Assembly: GCF_029227915.1 (NCBI RefSeq) | Contig: NC_079880.1 | Span: forward strand, 30,621,501 to 30,685,500 | Direction of reading: 5' to 3' | Source of the DNA: Hydractinia symbiolongicarpus | Taxonomy: Eukaryota; Cnidaria; Hydrozoa; Anthoathecata; Hydractiniidae | DNA length: 64,000 nucleotides | Part shown: positions 44,167 to 56,611 of the stretch, piece after piece | Numbering within the stretch: the first letter of the stretch is position 1 | Layout: every line of letters starts with the position of its first letter | Program-made: the position numbers and the translations under genes | The notes under the pieces: model-generated | The model's input: the letters and a program-made list of their open reading frames with translations, nothing else | Databases searched by the model: none | What the model was told of the DNA's origin: nothing

Positions 44167-47100
44167 TTAAACTTTATTAGCAGCAAATTGGTGGAATATT
44201 GATTTCTGATTTTCTTTCTTTAGTTTTTCTATCCCTATGTCCATTTCGTTAGTTTTTTCTTCTTCAATCGCTTTTCTCATTCCTAATTTTACTAATCCAG
44301 ACAAAAAGCTGAATAGACTGTCCCACGCTTCTTGTGTTTTACAATCTTCCAGATTATGATCATTTTCCAAATACGAGAACACAGCAAACTTCAGACCTGT
44401 AGCTAAAGCCTGTAAAACAACATTAATAATATTGATTACGCATTTCTCATAACAAACCTGAATTAAAAACAAAGACAAAAAATCAGGTATGTATGCTGTA
44501 CATATAGAAGGAACAGAAGAATAAACGTTCATTTAAAGATTGCGGATGTCCATGTGTAATTTAATAGGAAGTAATAGATTAATATAAAAAACGAGTTGAA
44601 TGACTCGGCGTTGACCGCCAGGTTGCGCGATTAAGGACTGGTAGACCGGTCTGGGTTAATCCAGTGGATCGCTAACAGCTCCATAAAGCATTTTGGATGT
44701 TATGTCGCTAAAACACAGTCAACAACCAGCAGTAACCCTATCATAGCGAAAACAGTCACAAGTATTTTTTATTTTGCGGAATAATATCCCGTGGAGTTTA
44801 GAAATTAATTGTGAATGACATCGGGTTGTGTGCTCAGTACAGGTAAACCACATCCGTGTATTTGGTTTAGATATATAAAAACACAGTGAGCAGCCTGTCG
44901 TCACCACGTCCAGATTAAGCGATGACTTAGCAATTTTAGTTTGTGGAATAAATTTTCGTGAAATTTTAAGTTAATTGTAAATTTTTGGTTGAAATAAAAA
45001 CACAGGCTACACCCTGTCGTTACTATTTTTACCCTAGACGTCAGCCCGCAATTTTATGTTGTGGAAAAAAATTTGTTGTGAGCAGAAATAAAGCCTGAGT
45101 TGTGCGCAGAATGCCTCTAATTGCATAAATGCTTCACATAAAGTTAAAGGATGACCTACAGCAACAACAATTAGTGAACACATTTTGTGGAATAAAATCT
45201 TATGTGTAAAATCTTGGGAGTAGAAGATTTCAGTAGATTTATATGCTGATCCAAGTGGTGGATGGGGACGGGTTTTCGGAGACTCTTTAAATAACAAAAC
45301 CTGTTAAATGCTTAAAGATGAACAATTTTGGCTAGTTTAAAGTTACTCAAATCGAGGGGTAAGTTCATTTTCTGTCATTCGGCTAGTCCAACTCGCCGGA
45401 GGAAATGATGGGTCTTTTTACGTCAATAATATATAAGCCCTTCTCTTTAAATTCCCGTGTTAACTGTAAAGTAAAATTCGCTATATTACTTACTGTTGCA
45501 AATTTCTGCTGTGCGCCAATCGAGTGATGAAATCTACCATATTCAATCAACGACTCGACAAGCTTTTCTCGTTTATCCAAATTATAAATAACAATTTCAA
45601 ATAATTCTTCAAATTTCTTTGCATGGCGACAAATTGTTGGCGATTCGAGCAATTCATCCAAGTTGCTTGTCTTAATTTTGAACATTTCCCATATTTCGGG
45701 ATAAGTGCCAAACCATCTGTTTACAAAATAAATAAAATTACAGAATATTTGCAATTAAATAAAAACGAACAACGATCATTTTTATTCTGAACATCGTTGA
45801 CTAATAATACTTTTGTCTGTATTAACAACGAGGAGGTTAAAATATCGTTTCTACACAAAAATTACAAACAAAATATACACTAACAGTTACAAGTAAAAAT
45901 TGCATGCAAAATCTCATTTTTTTAAACGGTACGTAAAATAATCATCAAGTGAGTTCACGTAAAAAAGTAACAAATTCATCTTTGTGTTCAGTCTTGTTTC
46001 ATCTCTGTATAGTGTCTTTTATGCATATAGGTGTTTTTCTGACGTTGCTGTTTATGCAAGCATTTCAAACATCTGTTAAGTCTACATGTTTTTTATATAA
46101 GCAATTTAAAATTTAAAATCAGGCTTATGCGAAAGACACAACCAGGCTTAGATACGCCTACTTTTTGTTTATTGCTGAAACAAATTAAAAACTTAAACGT
46201 CGTCTTATGGGATGCAATGAACTGGTCCTCTTTCCACCTTAAAAAAAACAGCGCCAAAACTAAAACCATAATTATACAAAGCAAGTTCATACATTGATGT
46301 TAATTCAGTTTTATTGTGCGTAAAGATTTAAAAAAGTCTGTGTTTAATTCAAATACCAATAACAGAAAAAATAACACACATCAAAAGGATTCACCAAGGC
46401 CGGGCAATATGCTTGGCATATACTTTAAAAAACCCTACAAGAGCCTGAATATGCTTAAAAGCGTTATGCTCATAAAAACACTTTATTTATTATACACAAT
46501 TTCTCGTGTGTTTTTGAACTAGTACTTCAGGTCGTATATATTATTTGAACCATGTTTGTTAATGTCAAACCGTTTGACCAACACGTTTAAACACTGTTTA
46601 ATGAGGAAAGTTGTACGTTTAAACACTGTCCAATGAGGGAAGTTGTGCACTTGAACACTTATTAATGGGGTACTCTCATTGATAACAAAACAAATAAGAA
46701 TTAAATGGCTTGACAATATGTTCTCCAGGAGGTAATTGTGATTTTTGCCCAGGGTAGACTTTAAAGATGTCACTGTTGCCTTTTCAATGTAGTGTGAAGG
46801 TAATTCTGTAAAGATTTACAGCTGTTACTTAAGCCATGTGCGCAAAAAAAGCATAAAAAAGCTTCCCTTGATAACCTTGTGCTGACAACCAAAGAGAAAT
46901 GATATACTCAAAATTATCTGACAGAGTTCAGTTATAGGGATTGTTGACATGTGCCTTTTTAGTTTAGAAGCAAATATTCTGGCAAAATCCTTCCAGGCAA
47001 TAATATTAATGCAAGATTAAAGCTATCAGCTAAGCAATTTCTGATAGCAGAAAGAACATTTCGTGTAAAAACGAACCAAAGGAACACTTGAGAGAACCTC

Positions 47101-47378
47101 TTATTTTGATAACAGTATAATGCTAAGTTGTAGAAGAGTCTTGGGGAAGAAAAAATTGTCGAGAGGGCAGAAAATGAAAAAGAAAAACGATAAAAAGAAA
47201 AAAAAAACAACGAACTAAAAACAAATTTATACCTTCTAAAGGCAATTTTACTTATTTCGCTCCATTTCGGCTTGATTTTGCTCCACGATGACTTTAAACG
47301 TTCAATGTGAGATATTTTTAAAGGTATTTCAATTTCGGGTTTCGTAGGTTCAACTCTGCTAACAGAACAGTTGCCCAT
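44167..47378 (-). CDS. Globin B, predicted membrane-anchored (globin X-like)
   Basis: Exons 47378-47233, 45716-45494 and 44409-44167 give 203 aa with the same B12.2/G7.0 introns and phases as globin A. Pocket residues: Phe CD1 about 61 (EIWEMF), His E7 about 80 (CRHAKKF), His F8 about 112 (GRFHH). N-terminus MGNCSV allows Gly2 myristoylation and Cys4 palmitoylation. Exon 2 is exactly 223 bp in all three paralogues. Intron 1 is 1.5 kb and intron 2 is 1.1 kb and contains diverged repeats. The tail diverges from globin A after RKAIEEEK. It appears intact. Confidence 0.92.
44700..45075. repeat. Diverged two-unit tandem repeat in globin B intron 2
   Basis: Two ~165-bp units share GTGGAATAAT/ATTTTCGTGG-like, TTAATTGTRAAT and AAAACACAG..CCTGTCGT segments. 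Confidence 0.45.
46587..46680. repeat. ~35-bp tandem repeat, three units
   Basis: GTTTAAACACTGTTTAATGA/GGAAGTTGTRC units, lying in globin B intron 1. Confidence 0.75.
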
Positions 47379-47676
47379 AACAGAATATAATTTTGAACTC
47401 TACTAGAACTGCAAAGACATTATATGTTTGGCTTCTCGTGTGACGCTATTATTGTAGAGTAAAAAAATTTTTCATTCGTATTTTATAAAAAAAAACCTTC
47501 AAATATTGGATGCGAAATAACACAAACACACGAGCAAATGAATTTCTACATATGTTTATGAAAAAAAAGATTTATAAATATTGTGCTCGCAGATGTTGCA
47601 AAAAATAAAAATTTGTGCAATCTTAAAACTTATGTCCGTAAACCTTTTTATGGGACAGCTTATTATTATTATTACT

Positions 47677-47830
47677 AGTCGTTGCCCGTGGAAAAATCCA
47701 CGGTTTCGCCCGTCCTTTATATTAAACCGTCGCAATATATATTGCATTTGATATTCGTGTTTCCGTAACATCATTTTCTAACTCAGCGGGGGACTGCGCA
47801 GAGACAGACAGACGGAATACGACTATTATT
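47677..47830 (-). repeat. Solo unit of the CCCGTGGA hairpin family inserted in (ATT)n
   Basis: A single unit runs from ACTAGTCGTTGCCCGTGGAA to ACGACTATTATTATAGAG, flanked on both sides by ATTATTATT. It contains the same hairpin (CCGTGGA-AAAA-TCCACGG) as the 8.3-9.0 kb array. Solo and arrayed copies suggest a mobile, MITE-like unit. Confidence 0.8.
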
Positions 47831-48794
47831 ATAGAGATTATTATTATTGTCCAATTTTTCATGTAACCAGGATATTTTCAAGCTCATTCTATTGCGTTTG
47901 CGTTTTCTTATAAGAGCCTAGTTTTTAAATGCGTTGAGGCTAAAGATTTTGCCAAAACGGAACATTTACGTCTGAAAAGTATTTTTAAAAATTAAAACTA
48001 AAATTTAGACGTTAACACAACTTCTGTGTAACAAAAAGAAACATGCAAACGAAAAAAATTTATTGCGGTCTGAAATCTTAAATCAGGTAAATTATTATCA
48101 TGGGTACACAAAACGAAGCAAATGAGTTGAACGAATAAGATACATAAAGGATGAACATGGACCATCATACCAGCTTTATTTTTTTTTCTTGGTTCATTAT
48201 TTCTTTTGGTTCACTATTTTTTCTTCGTTCGCTGGTTTAATAATCTCACCTGAATCTGCCTCCAAGAACTTTTTGCTCCGCGTTCAGTCGTTGCTATTGT
48301 TGTTGTTATTGTCAAAATTTGTCTTTTTCAAGCACGTCCTGATTTTGTCGATGTAAACAGCCGTGAATAACTTGAAGAGTTGTTTCGCCAGAAAATGTTA
48401 TCTATCACTGTGACAAAATAAAAATTGAAAGATACCTCAAAAAATTATATTTTTTAAAAAATGTCTTAGGGAAGTTTATTTTTTACAGATGGAATGGGAG
48501 TAATATATAAGCAGGAACGTCTCTTGATGTTTTCCCCAAAACGAACAAATTGATACGGCGAAAATACAAACAAATATGGCTGCCGCAAGCGTTAACAAAC
48601 GTAGCAGGATTATAACTTTTTTCCGAGAAATTGCGAATTTTTTTGAAGTAATCGTGGACTAGAATTAATTGGTTCGTAATTTCTTCTAGTGTATGCTGAT
48701 TTTCACTTTCTCCATTTTTTATTTTAATATTTGAAATTTTGAAATCTTGTTTATATCTATTTTGGAAGATGGCAATTTTTAGCCATTTCTTGAA

Positions 48795-48869
48795 ATGGAG
48801 AAACAGCATCTCCAAACGAATGCTTCGCAACTGAAAGGCTGCAAAAGATCAGCTCTGGCAGATGTGCGG
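48795..48869 (+). CDS. Possible isolated first exon
   Basis: ATG to a CGG|GTGAGT donor, 25 codons, ending GCKRSALADVR. The ending loosely recalls N-terminal KRAALGDI-type motifs of cyclins, but no following exon was found and the opposite strand is also open. Weak. Confidence 0.22.
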
Positions 48870-49234
48870 GTGAGTAAGGAACATTGAAAGTGTGTGTCAA
48901 GAGGATAATTTGGGCAATAGAAGAAGAAATAAAAAAAGTTAGACTTTACCAAAAAATTTGAAATTTTTCTATGATTTAGCGCAGATATAAAGCGATGAAT
49001 ATGAGATTCTTTTTAACCTGATTTTCTATTCACTAAACATAAAATGAAGCATTATTATCAGCTTTCGTTGATATAATACGAAGCATTCATAGTGGATTCT
49101 CCAAAAATAACAATTTCACGGCCTAGGTTAAATACTATTTTTATGGATCTCGACAGTCCAAGGTCTTGTCTGTCTTAATCTATCTTCCCCAAGCCATTTT
49201 AAAGACTCCGTCTTTACCGGCGCAAATCAGAAAT

Positions 49235-49725
49235 TTAAAGGACGAGCGAACGCAACGGGCGACCCCGTGGATATTTCCACGGGTTAACGACTTCTTTATA
49301 ATAATAGCCACCGTCTGTCTGTTTCTGCGCGGACCCCCCGCTGAGTTAGAAAACCATGTTACGGGGACACGTATATCAAATGCGATATAGTTTTATCCAC
49401 TTTGTTGCGACGGGTAGATATAAAGGACGGGTGAACCCGTGAATTTTTTCACAGGCTAATCACTAGTCTCTTTAATAATAGCCGTATTTTGTCTGTCTGT
49501 CCGCGAAAACTGCGTCTTGTTACAGAAACACGAAATGCGATATATAAAGGACGGGCACCCCGTTGATTTTTCAACGGGTTAACGGCTAGTCTATGCTATA
49601 ATACCCGTATACGTCTGTCTGTCACGCAAAATGGTAGTTTAGCTGCGCAAGTAGCGAGAAGCACGCAATGCGGTATAAAAAGGATAGGCGAACCCGTGGA
49701 TTTTCCACGCGCTAACGACTAGTAT
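49235..49725 (+). repeat. CCCGTGGA hairpin family, array of four units (opposite orientation)
   Basis: Units are complements of those at 8.3-9.0 kb: GGCGACCCCGTGGATATTTC, AAAGGACGGG, TTAACGACT, TAATAGCCGT and CTGTCTGTC recur. Hairpins include CCCGTTGA-TTTT-TCAACGGG, a compensated variant in which both arms have changed together. Confidence 0.88.
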
Positions 49726-49916
49726 TAATCAAATCTTACAAGATTTTAGTTTATGAACGACGGACTAATTATACAATAGTTTTTACCCATGACGTGATCA
49801 AACTTGGACCTGGTGAAAGATAAAAGCAATCATAATATGTTGTTGTATCAAAAAACGAAAAGTATGCACAAAAAGTGTTCACAAAGCTTAACCATTATAT
49901 TTGAACAATGTTAACA

Positions 49917-50088
49917 TGTTTATCATCAGTATGGTGTAATCCTTACCTGTGGATGACTACTGTCATCCTCAGTAAGGTAAGTGTTTACACGGAGCTAAAT
50001 GATCTTATGATTATGCGCTCTGGGCCTAAAGGACTACAACACCCTTTACGACCTACGTCTAATCACCGTCTCATTGCAAATAGAAACT
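49917..50088 (+). repeat. Dispersed hairpin repeat, copy 1
   Basis: Shares GTATGGTGTAATCCTTACCT, GATGACTA.TGTCATCCTCAG, TAAGG and GCCTAAAGG.CTACA with 50937-51095. It contains a strong stem: CCTTAC..GGATGAC-TACT-GTCATCC..GTAAGG. Confidence 0.85.
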
Positions 50089-50936
50089 TGACAAGCCAAT
50101 CGTGTAAAGAAATGGGTAATAGAAGTAGGAAGGACTAGGGAGGATGGTCATCTTATAATACGACAAGTTTTAAAAAGTTCATTCAGTCAAGGTATTTTCG
50201 GTTCAAGATCTTTCAAATTGAGGATACAGATAAACTGCATAACCCCATTGACGCATCCCTACGAATGAATTTTAAGGTTCTCCTCTAACCTCTTCCCCAG
50301 GGCCCAGAACACTATGATATTCTGACTGAACAGTTAGAATTAAACACGTTAAGCATGGGTAGTCCGCAATTTATAGCCCGCAGACACTTTACCCCCTCCC
50401 TCCCTCCCTTCCCCTTTTACCGTTCGGGAAAAAAAGCCCAGGAATAATTGCTTTAAGAAATTAATCTCTTAATCACACGCAGGTAGAAAATATATACAAA
50501 GCGTATTGCTCAGTAAAAATGGAACGTTTTATTCAACAAATTTATCTAAGTGAGCTTATATCTGGAGGTTGCTGGTACTCTTTAAAAAATGACTAAAAAA
50601 AATCCCATCGTTTATATACCCCATCGTTTTCTGCTATCCATTGCAATTCCAATATTATTCGTTATTATTAGGTGATCTGATGGAGCAACTAAGTTTAACA
50701 ACAAGAATGTACCTTGTTTCATCATATTTAAAGTAGCATCTTTTGCTGCTAACTCGAACTGAAATTTGAATCTTCTATATACCTTGGTTGCAGCTAATTT
50801 TAATTATTTGGATAAAAAATGTCAACAACAAAGAATATGTAAACATGAACAACACGGTACCGTGTGTAGGCTTGCGCCACAAGTGTTTACAAAGGGAGCT
50901 AAACTGCTATATTTTAACATCTTTTCTCAGTCATCA

Positions 50937-51095
50937 TAAGTATGGTGTAATCCTTACCTGTGGATGACTAATGTCATCCTCAGTAAGGTTTGTAATGACA
51001 TGGAGCTGAATGTTCTATATGAATATACGCTCTAGGCCTAAAGGTCTACACCAACCTTTATGGTCTAAGTCTGATCACGATCGTATTATAAATAG
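50937..51095 (+). repeat. Dispersed hairpin repeat, copy 2
   Basis: Same orientation as copy 1, about 1 kb away, diverged outside the stem-loop, which is kept almost unchanged (loop TAAT). Confidence 0.85.
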
Positions 51096-51699
51096 AGAAA
51101 TCTACTTTTTTTTACAAAAATGCGCCCACAATTTTTTGCCATGTCTGTTTTAAACAAAGAATATGACGCAGGATAAACCTCTCACAGCTTGACGAGCTAC
51201 TTAACTTCCACAGGAAATAATTATATTGTGCTAAAAATTTGTGGAAATAAATGTACACCTAAACGAGACAAAAAAAGATACCAGATCATCTTTAGGCATT
51301 TTAACCGAAGTTAAAACGCTTTTAGAAGCGTTAATAAGCAGGTTCAAAAGAGACCTCCAATTTTAACACCTGTAGCCAGCATAACGACGCTGGTTAAAAC
51401 TTGCTGGTTAAAATTATTAAAAATCGGGCTTTATGGATTGAACACGAAGGCGATCACAGCTAAGTCGGTAAAAACATATCGTGTTTGTTATTTTGTCGAA
51501 ATATGAAAAATTCGCGTGTTCTGAAACAACCTTTTTCTTGCAGACAGATAAAAAAGCCGTTACCCAATAGGAAAATCTAACAATTCACACGTTGCAACAA
51601 AGTTGATAAAATATATGGCTATTTAATGCGTCCATAGTATAACTCTGGACTGGCGCAGAGACAGAAAAAATGCGATGTATATGAAGATATAGAGCATGT

Positions 51700-51930
51700 G
51701 CTACTTCAAAAAACTAGTCGTAAACCCGTGGAAAAACTTACTGGAATTCGCTTCTTGCTAATGGCAACCGCCATTGTAATACAGATTAGTAGACAGCCCA
51801 TGGAAAATCAAAATGAGTTCATCTATCGCAGCAAAGTTGATAAAAATATATCGCATTTTTTATTTGTAGGTGGAAGATTTCCTGCGCAGGAGCCGTTTTT
51901 GAGCGACACGGCTATTATACGGCTATTGTA
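51700..51930 (-). repeat. Degenerate CCCGTGGA-family copies
   Basis: ACTAGTCGTAAACCCGTGGA at 51712, then a second diverged unit with AGCCCATGGAAAATC and ATATATCGCATTTT. Confidence 0.65.
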
Positions 51931-54600
51931 ATGATATACCATATATATACCAAGATAGACCATATCGTATGGTGAGATCAAGAATGACATACATGAAGGT
52001 TGTAACGCGACCCAATGTCATAAAATATGATTGTGTAAATTTTACATCTTAAAAAAAAAACTAACCATCTTTTCTGAGCCATATAATGTGTTGTCTTTTT
52101 CACAAAGGGTGCAATGGAGACATTTCCAGTTCGCCACGAAGCTCTAAAAAAACAAAGGTGGCATGGAGACATTTTCTTCTGTTGTTGCAAGGTATAGGAT
52201 AGCAAAAATTGACTACTCACCAACGTGCATCTATTTTGTTGTTTTTTATTTGATCGGTTTTGCTGTGTCTGTCGAAAAATCTTATTCGCTCATCCCTTGT
52301 AGCTACAACGTCACTTTATACAAACATAGTCTACTTATGCATTAATGAAAGCAAAAAGCTGTTATTTTTTTGTAAAAAACCTATAATCACAGGCCTATAA
52401 CGGCCTCGCAATAACAAGAAAAACCAGCAAAAACTCTTGGATTTGCAGCATTTTTTTTAGAGGGGAGACACTAACACTGCTAAGAATCTAAGAATATTAA
52501 GGCTGCTAAGTCCCCTCTATTCGTTAAACAAAGTTCGCCGTCGTTTTTCGCTTCTGCAACTGATTACATATTTCTAATATTAGATTCGGGCAAATTGAGG
52601 TTCATTTGTCAATGTTCACAGCAGCGGACTTAGAAAAATTCAGCTATTTGGTTAATTCCATACTCTTAAAATGTGCTAATTACAGCTCACCTCGGAGCGA
52701 CCACTTTCCCCGAATTTCGGAATCTTGGTGGGCCTAAACGTGGATTATTTCGTTGTGGAGGTGCCACAATGCCACTGTCTGCACGTGCGCAAGACTAGCG
52801 ATTTTTTAGCCTGTATACTGCATTAAATTGACGATATTTGAAAAATGATGTCAATTAGTCTCCACGATTGTAGCATTCCACCTGGTTAGCTCACGGGGGT
52901 CTACCATTTTGTCTTTTTTAAATGAAAATTCCTCTGTGCATGCTGTTGTCGCGATAACACACATTTTCTGGTGAAGACATTTCCAGAAAAAATAGATTAA
53001 TCAATCTTTGCTTAGCATCTATATAATCTTACTATATTATTTTTCAAGTAACCGTACATTGCTTTAAGGAAAGAAATATTGTGAAGGCAGTGATACTTTT
53101 GGTCAAAAAAGTTTGCTTGATTTACTGAGTTATACACTAGTCGAATCTAAAAATGCGAATCTATTTAATCCTAGCCGTATTTTGTGTGTTCGAAACAGAT
53201 AAATAAGGATGTGCAAGAGACCGATTGACTGTTCCATGGCTACGGGTGATGGGCGAGTCCTCGCGGATGTTTCCACAAGCTATCGTCTTAGGTTTACTAC
53301 TAAATAAACAGTTCTCGTCATCTTATTCACATCAATACACAACGAATGCATGTCTCCTTCGCACAGCCTTCTCCACTTTCCCTGTATAGTTGGCAATCGG
53401 AGATATGCACCTCCTCCCGACAACAACTACCAGCCTATAAAATAATGCTGGCTGTCATTCTCGTCCCCAGGTTTTTTGTTTTCTTGATATGATAGATGAT
53501 GGCGAAAGGTACCCTGATCCTTGACCGGATATTGAAATATTATTGACTTTCACATTTTCGCATAATTATTACGTTTTTTCTCCTTAGCCAGCACCTTTTT
53601 TCGGTCAAGATTAAAATAGCGAACAGAGATGTGGTCGATTATATTTGTAAACCACAAACTTTATTATCAAGCTAGTCAAATTTTTAAAAAACATTTGCTT
53701 AGTTCTAACCAAACGTTGGCTAGCTAAACTTTTTCAAAATTGAATTTATATGCAAATATGAAACTGGTTTGCACCAAGCAAACATAGCACACCTTTTTTT
53801 TTACACCTTAACTTAACACTTAATGTTTTTTTGCACATGTATCTTTGTCAAAATTGATATATTGTTAAAAATCGTTTATCGGTGTTTCTAAAAAAAGGTT
53901 TAAATCAGGAACTTAAGAACTATGATAAACTATGATGTTGTGACTCAATTTTATCAAATCATCCTAAAATCATGTCATAATTTCAAATCTTTATTTCAAT
54001 TTAATTTTAGCAAAAAGTATGGTTTCGAAAGAGAAGTATATTTTATAGGACACTTTGCTGGGCACTTTTAGATTATATCCTTTTATTACACGTACTCATA
54101 CTTGTTAGAGTTAGGGTTAGGGTTAGGGTTATCCAAATCAAGGAGGTATTTTAAACAAGATGTTTAAACTTGCTAACTTTGCAAAAAAATAGTTTTTTGC
54201 AAATTATTTCCTACAAAAAGTAATTGTACTAAAGTGTCCTTCAGTAGCTCTTTTACAAGACAGAATGTTTGAAAACTTTTGAACTATCTGAAACATTCTA
54301 ATATTTTAGCTCAACAAATCTTAAAATTACAGAATATCCTTGAAGCAAGAATTCAACAATCATACCATTTAAAAAAAACTTTTGTTCTATATTACAAACT
54401 TCACATCTAATTAATTTATGACCCATAACTCCACTTTATCTTGATGACAGAGAAACACTTCAGTTCCATCCTAAATATCTAAGGCAGGCTTTTATAATCT
54501 AAAGCTGTCTACATATATCCAGAAATTATTTTTCCCTTCTCTTCACTCCCATTGGGTTCAGAACGCCACCAAAATAACTTTTCTTGTATAATTTAAGAAA
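51931..54600. other. 2.7 kb without a recognisable gene
   Basis: No exon pairs or long frames were supported. It contains a short telomere-like run (54111-54131). Confidence 0.5.
54111..54131 (+). repeat. Interstitial telomere-like repeat
   Basis: TTAGGG repeated three and a half times, preceded by the near-match GTTAGAG. Confidence 0.9.
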
Positions 54601-54606
54601 ATGTAT

Positions 54607-54716
54607 GAGAGTAAGTGCGTTTAGTACTAAACGTACTTACTCTCGTACTAAACTAAACGTACTTACTCTCGTACTAACTCTTGTACTAAACTAAACGTAC
54701 TTACTCTCATACTATT
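54607..54716. repeat. Palindrome followed by tandem ACGTACTTACTCTC units
   Basis: A 38-bp near-perfect palindrome (54607-54644; one mismatch) is followed by two more ACTAAACGTACTTACTCTC units. Confidence 0.88.
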
Positions 54717-54892
54717 GTTGGTCGCATAAATTAACGTATAACGTTTTTGCATGATCTGGCCATATTTCGGCCAAAAATCACCTAACGATACCACGGTATT
54801 CTTCGCCGTCTTCTCTCATATTAAAAAGGCAAAAAACCTTGGGGAAGAGGGTGGCTGGCTGTACGTCTTTCTGGGAGCCAAAAATGTTAGTT

Positions 54893-54990
54893 TGAGGAGT
54901 AGCGTTAGGAGTGCTAATTGCGAACGGGGGTTTTCTTTAGTCAATAACGACATTCTAATGGTACGTTATTACTTGCAGTATAAGCTCCAT
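54893..54990 (+). pseudogene. Possible hAT-transposase C-terminal fragment
   Basis: The frame contains SVRSANCERGFSLVNNDI, close to the NAxCERGFSxMN motif near the end of some hAT-derived proteins. No upstream RNase-H fold sequence accompanies it. Confidence 0.3.
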
Positions 54991-55019
54991 TCCAGGCTTT
55001 TTAAAACATTGTGATGTAA

Positions 55020-56600
55020 TTTTTTTAAAATAACTACAACTTTTTTTTATCTGTCTATTCCGTTTTCTTCTTCTTTTTTTTCTTTTTACGTAAATCATTT
55101 TACTTATTTATTTCGATGGTTTTAGCTATCTATAGGGACCAAGACCACTTTCCTTTTATGTCTTCAATTTTTTCTGACAAATACATCACATTCACAACGT
55201 TGAAACTTGACTAACGTCCTTTATTACTTATGATGTTTCACTACCGTTTTATATCTTTGTTAAAACTAAAAATAGCTAGCCGCTACAATTCCAGATATAA
55301 TATTATTGCAAAAGACCGATTTATGGGTATTTTTCGAAATCACCAAACATAATTACCTTGTCAAAGCTTTGCAGCTGCCTATGCTTTGCTTTTGCAGATG
55401 TGCAAGGAAGCAAGCAGCGTTAAAATGCACTGCTGTCAGTCTAGGCCATGTCCGCATTACGAAACAATCCACGCAACGGCCGCCTGAGGTAAAATTTAGA
55501 AGGCTGAGCATGTTGACATCAGCACAATTAATGAGAAAGAATTTGAAATTAACTAAATAGCTTAAGTCTGTTTGCCTTCACTGACGGCAATACGTATGTA
55601 TTCAATAGAAACGCTATTTATAATTGCTTGGGACGAACTCTGAAATTTTACCCTCGTTTCTAGTACACGTGGAAAATCGCTAAAGCAGACAGCGTCTAAA
55701 GTGGATAGCCTATAAGACGGACAGTGGTACTTGGGATGGATAGATATTAAACTAAAGAAATTAAGCCGCATCACCAACAATGCTTATTTAAATTTATTGC
55801 AAAATTAAGAAAATGATCCCAATGAAGTCACCACAAAACTCTTTTGCGTGGAATCTGTTTGTATTAAGCATAATTAGTTCCAGATTTATGACCCGCAGGC
55901 GCTTTATGCCCTCCTCTCTTTGTTGCTGTATTATAAAAAGCCCAGTGTTAACAGAGATAACAACTTTTTTTATTGTGTTGTTTGTTGTCAACAACGATAA
56001 GAAAGAGTTATCAATCAAAGTACTTTGTAAATCTTGAGTCTGTATTTTTTGTTATGAATTATGCCTTAACACATTGTCTCTTAGTTTAGAATGAGAATCT
56101 TCTTCGTTTAAAATTCCGCAAAAAGCAGACATCTATTTAAAGCGGACAATTTTCTTGCACCAATAATTTTCACTTTGGAGAGATGTCAATTGTATTCCGT
56201 CTGGGATTTTAGCATGTGTATAACAACAACAACAACAACAAAAACAACAACAACAAAAACAGCAACGAAAGCATCAACGTATTTTATTAACAAACAAATT
56301 TGATATGTATACATATGTACAAGTAAAATAAGTGATTTAAGCCGTCTTAAAGTGTGCTTAAGACATTGTTCATGCGCCTGCTTGTCTCCTTTAGTTAAAA
56401 AATATTTGTATGCACTAATATGTTCATTACCATCTCAAACAATGCGAAAGACACGGATTAGTGTCCATAAACTAACGAATTAATGGGCTTGTCACAGCTA
56501 CAATATTATTTTTATCTGATCTTGTACCTTACAGTTTTTATTTATACCTGAAAAAATATTCGCCGCGATGTCATTGCTTGATTTCTTTTTTAAAAAAACT
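55020..56600. other. Non-coding stretch
   Basis: No supported gene. A (CAA)n-type run lies at 56224-56258. A Cys-rich open stretch near 55390-55490, between AG and GT signals, was not recognisable. Confidence 0.45.
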
Positions 56601-56611
56601 TTCGTTTAAAT

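Noticed and set aside
54105-54135. Chromosome end
   Set aside because: Only a few TTAGGG units with ordinary sequence on both sides.
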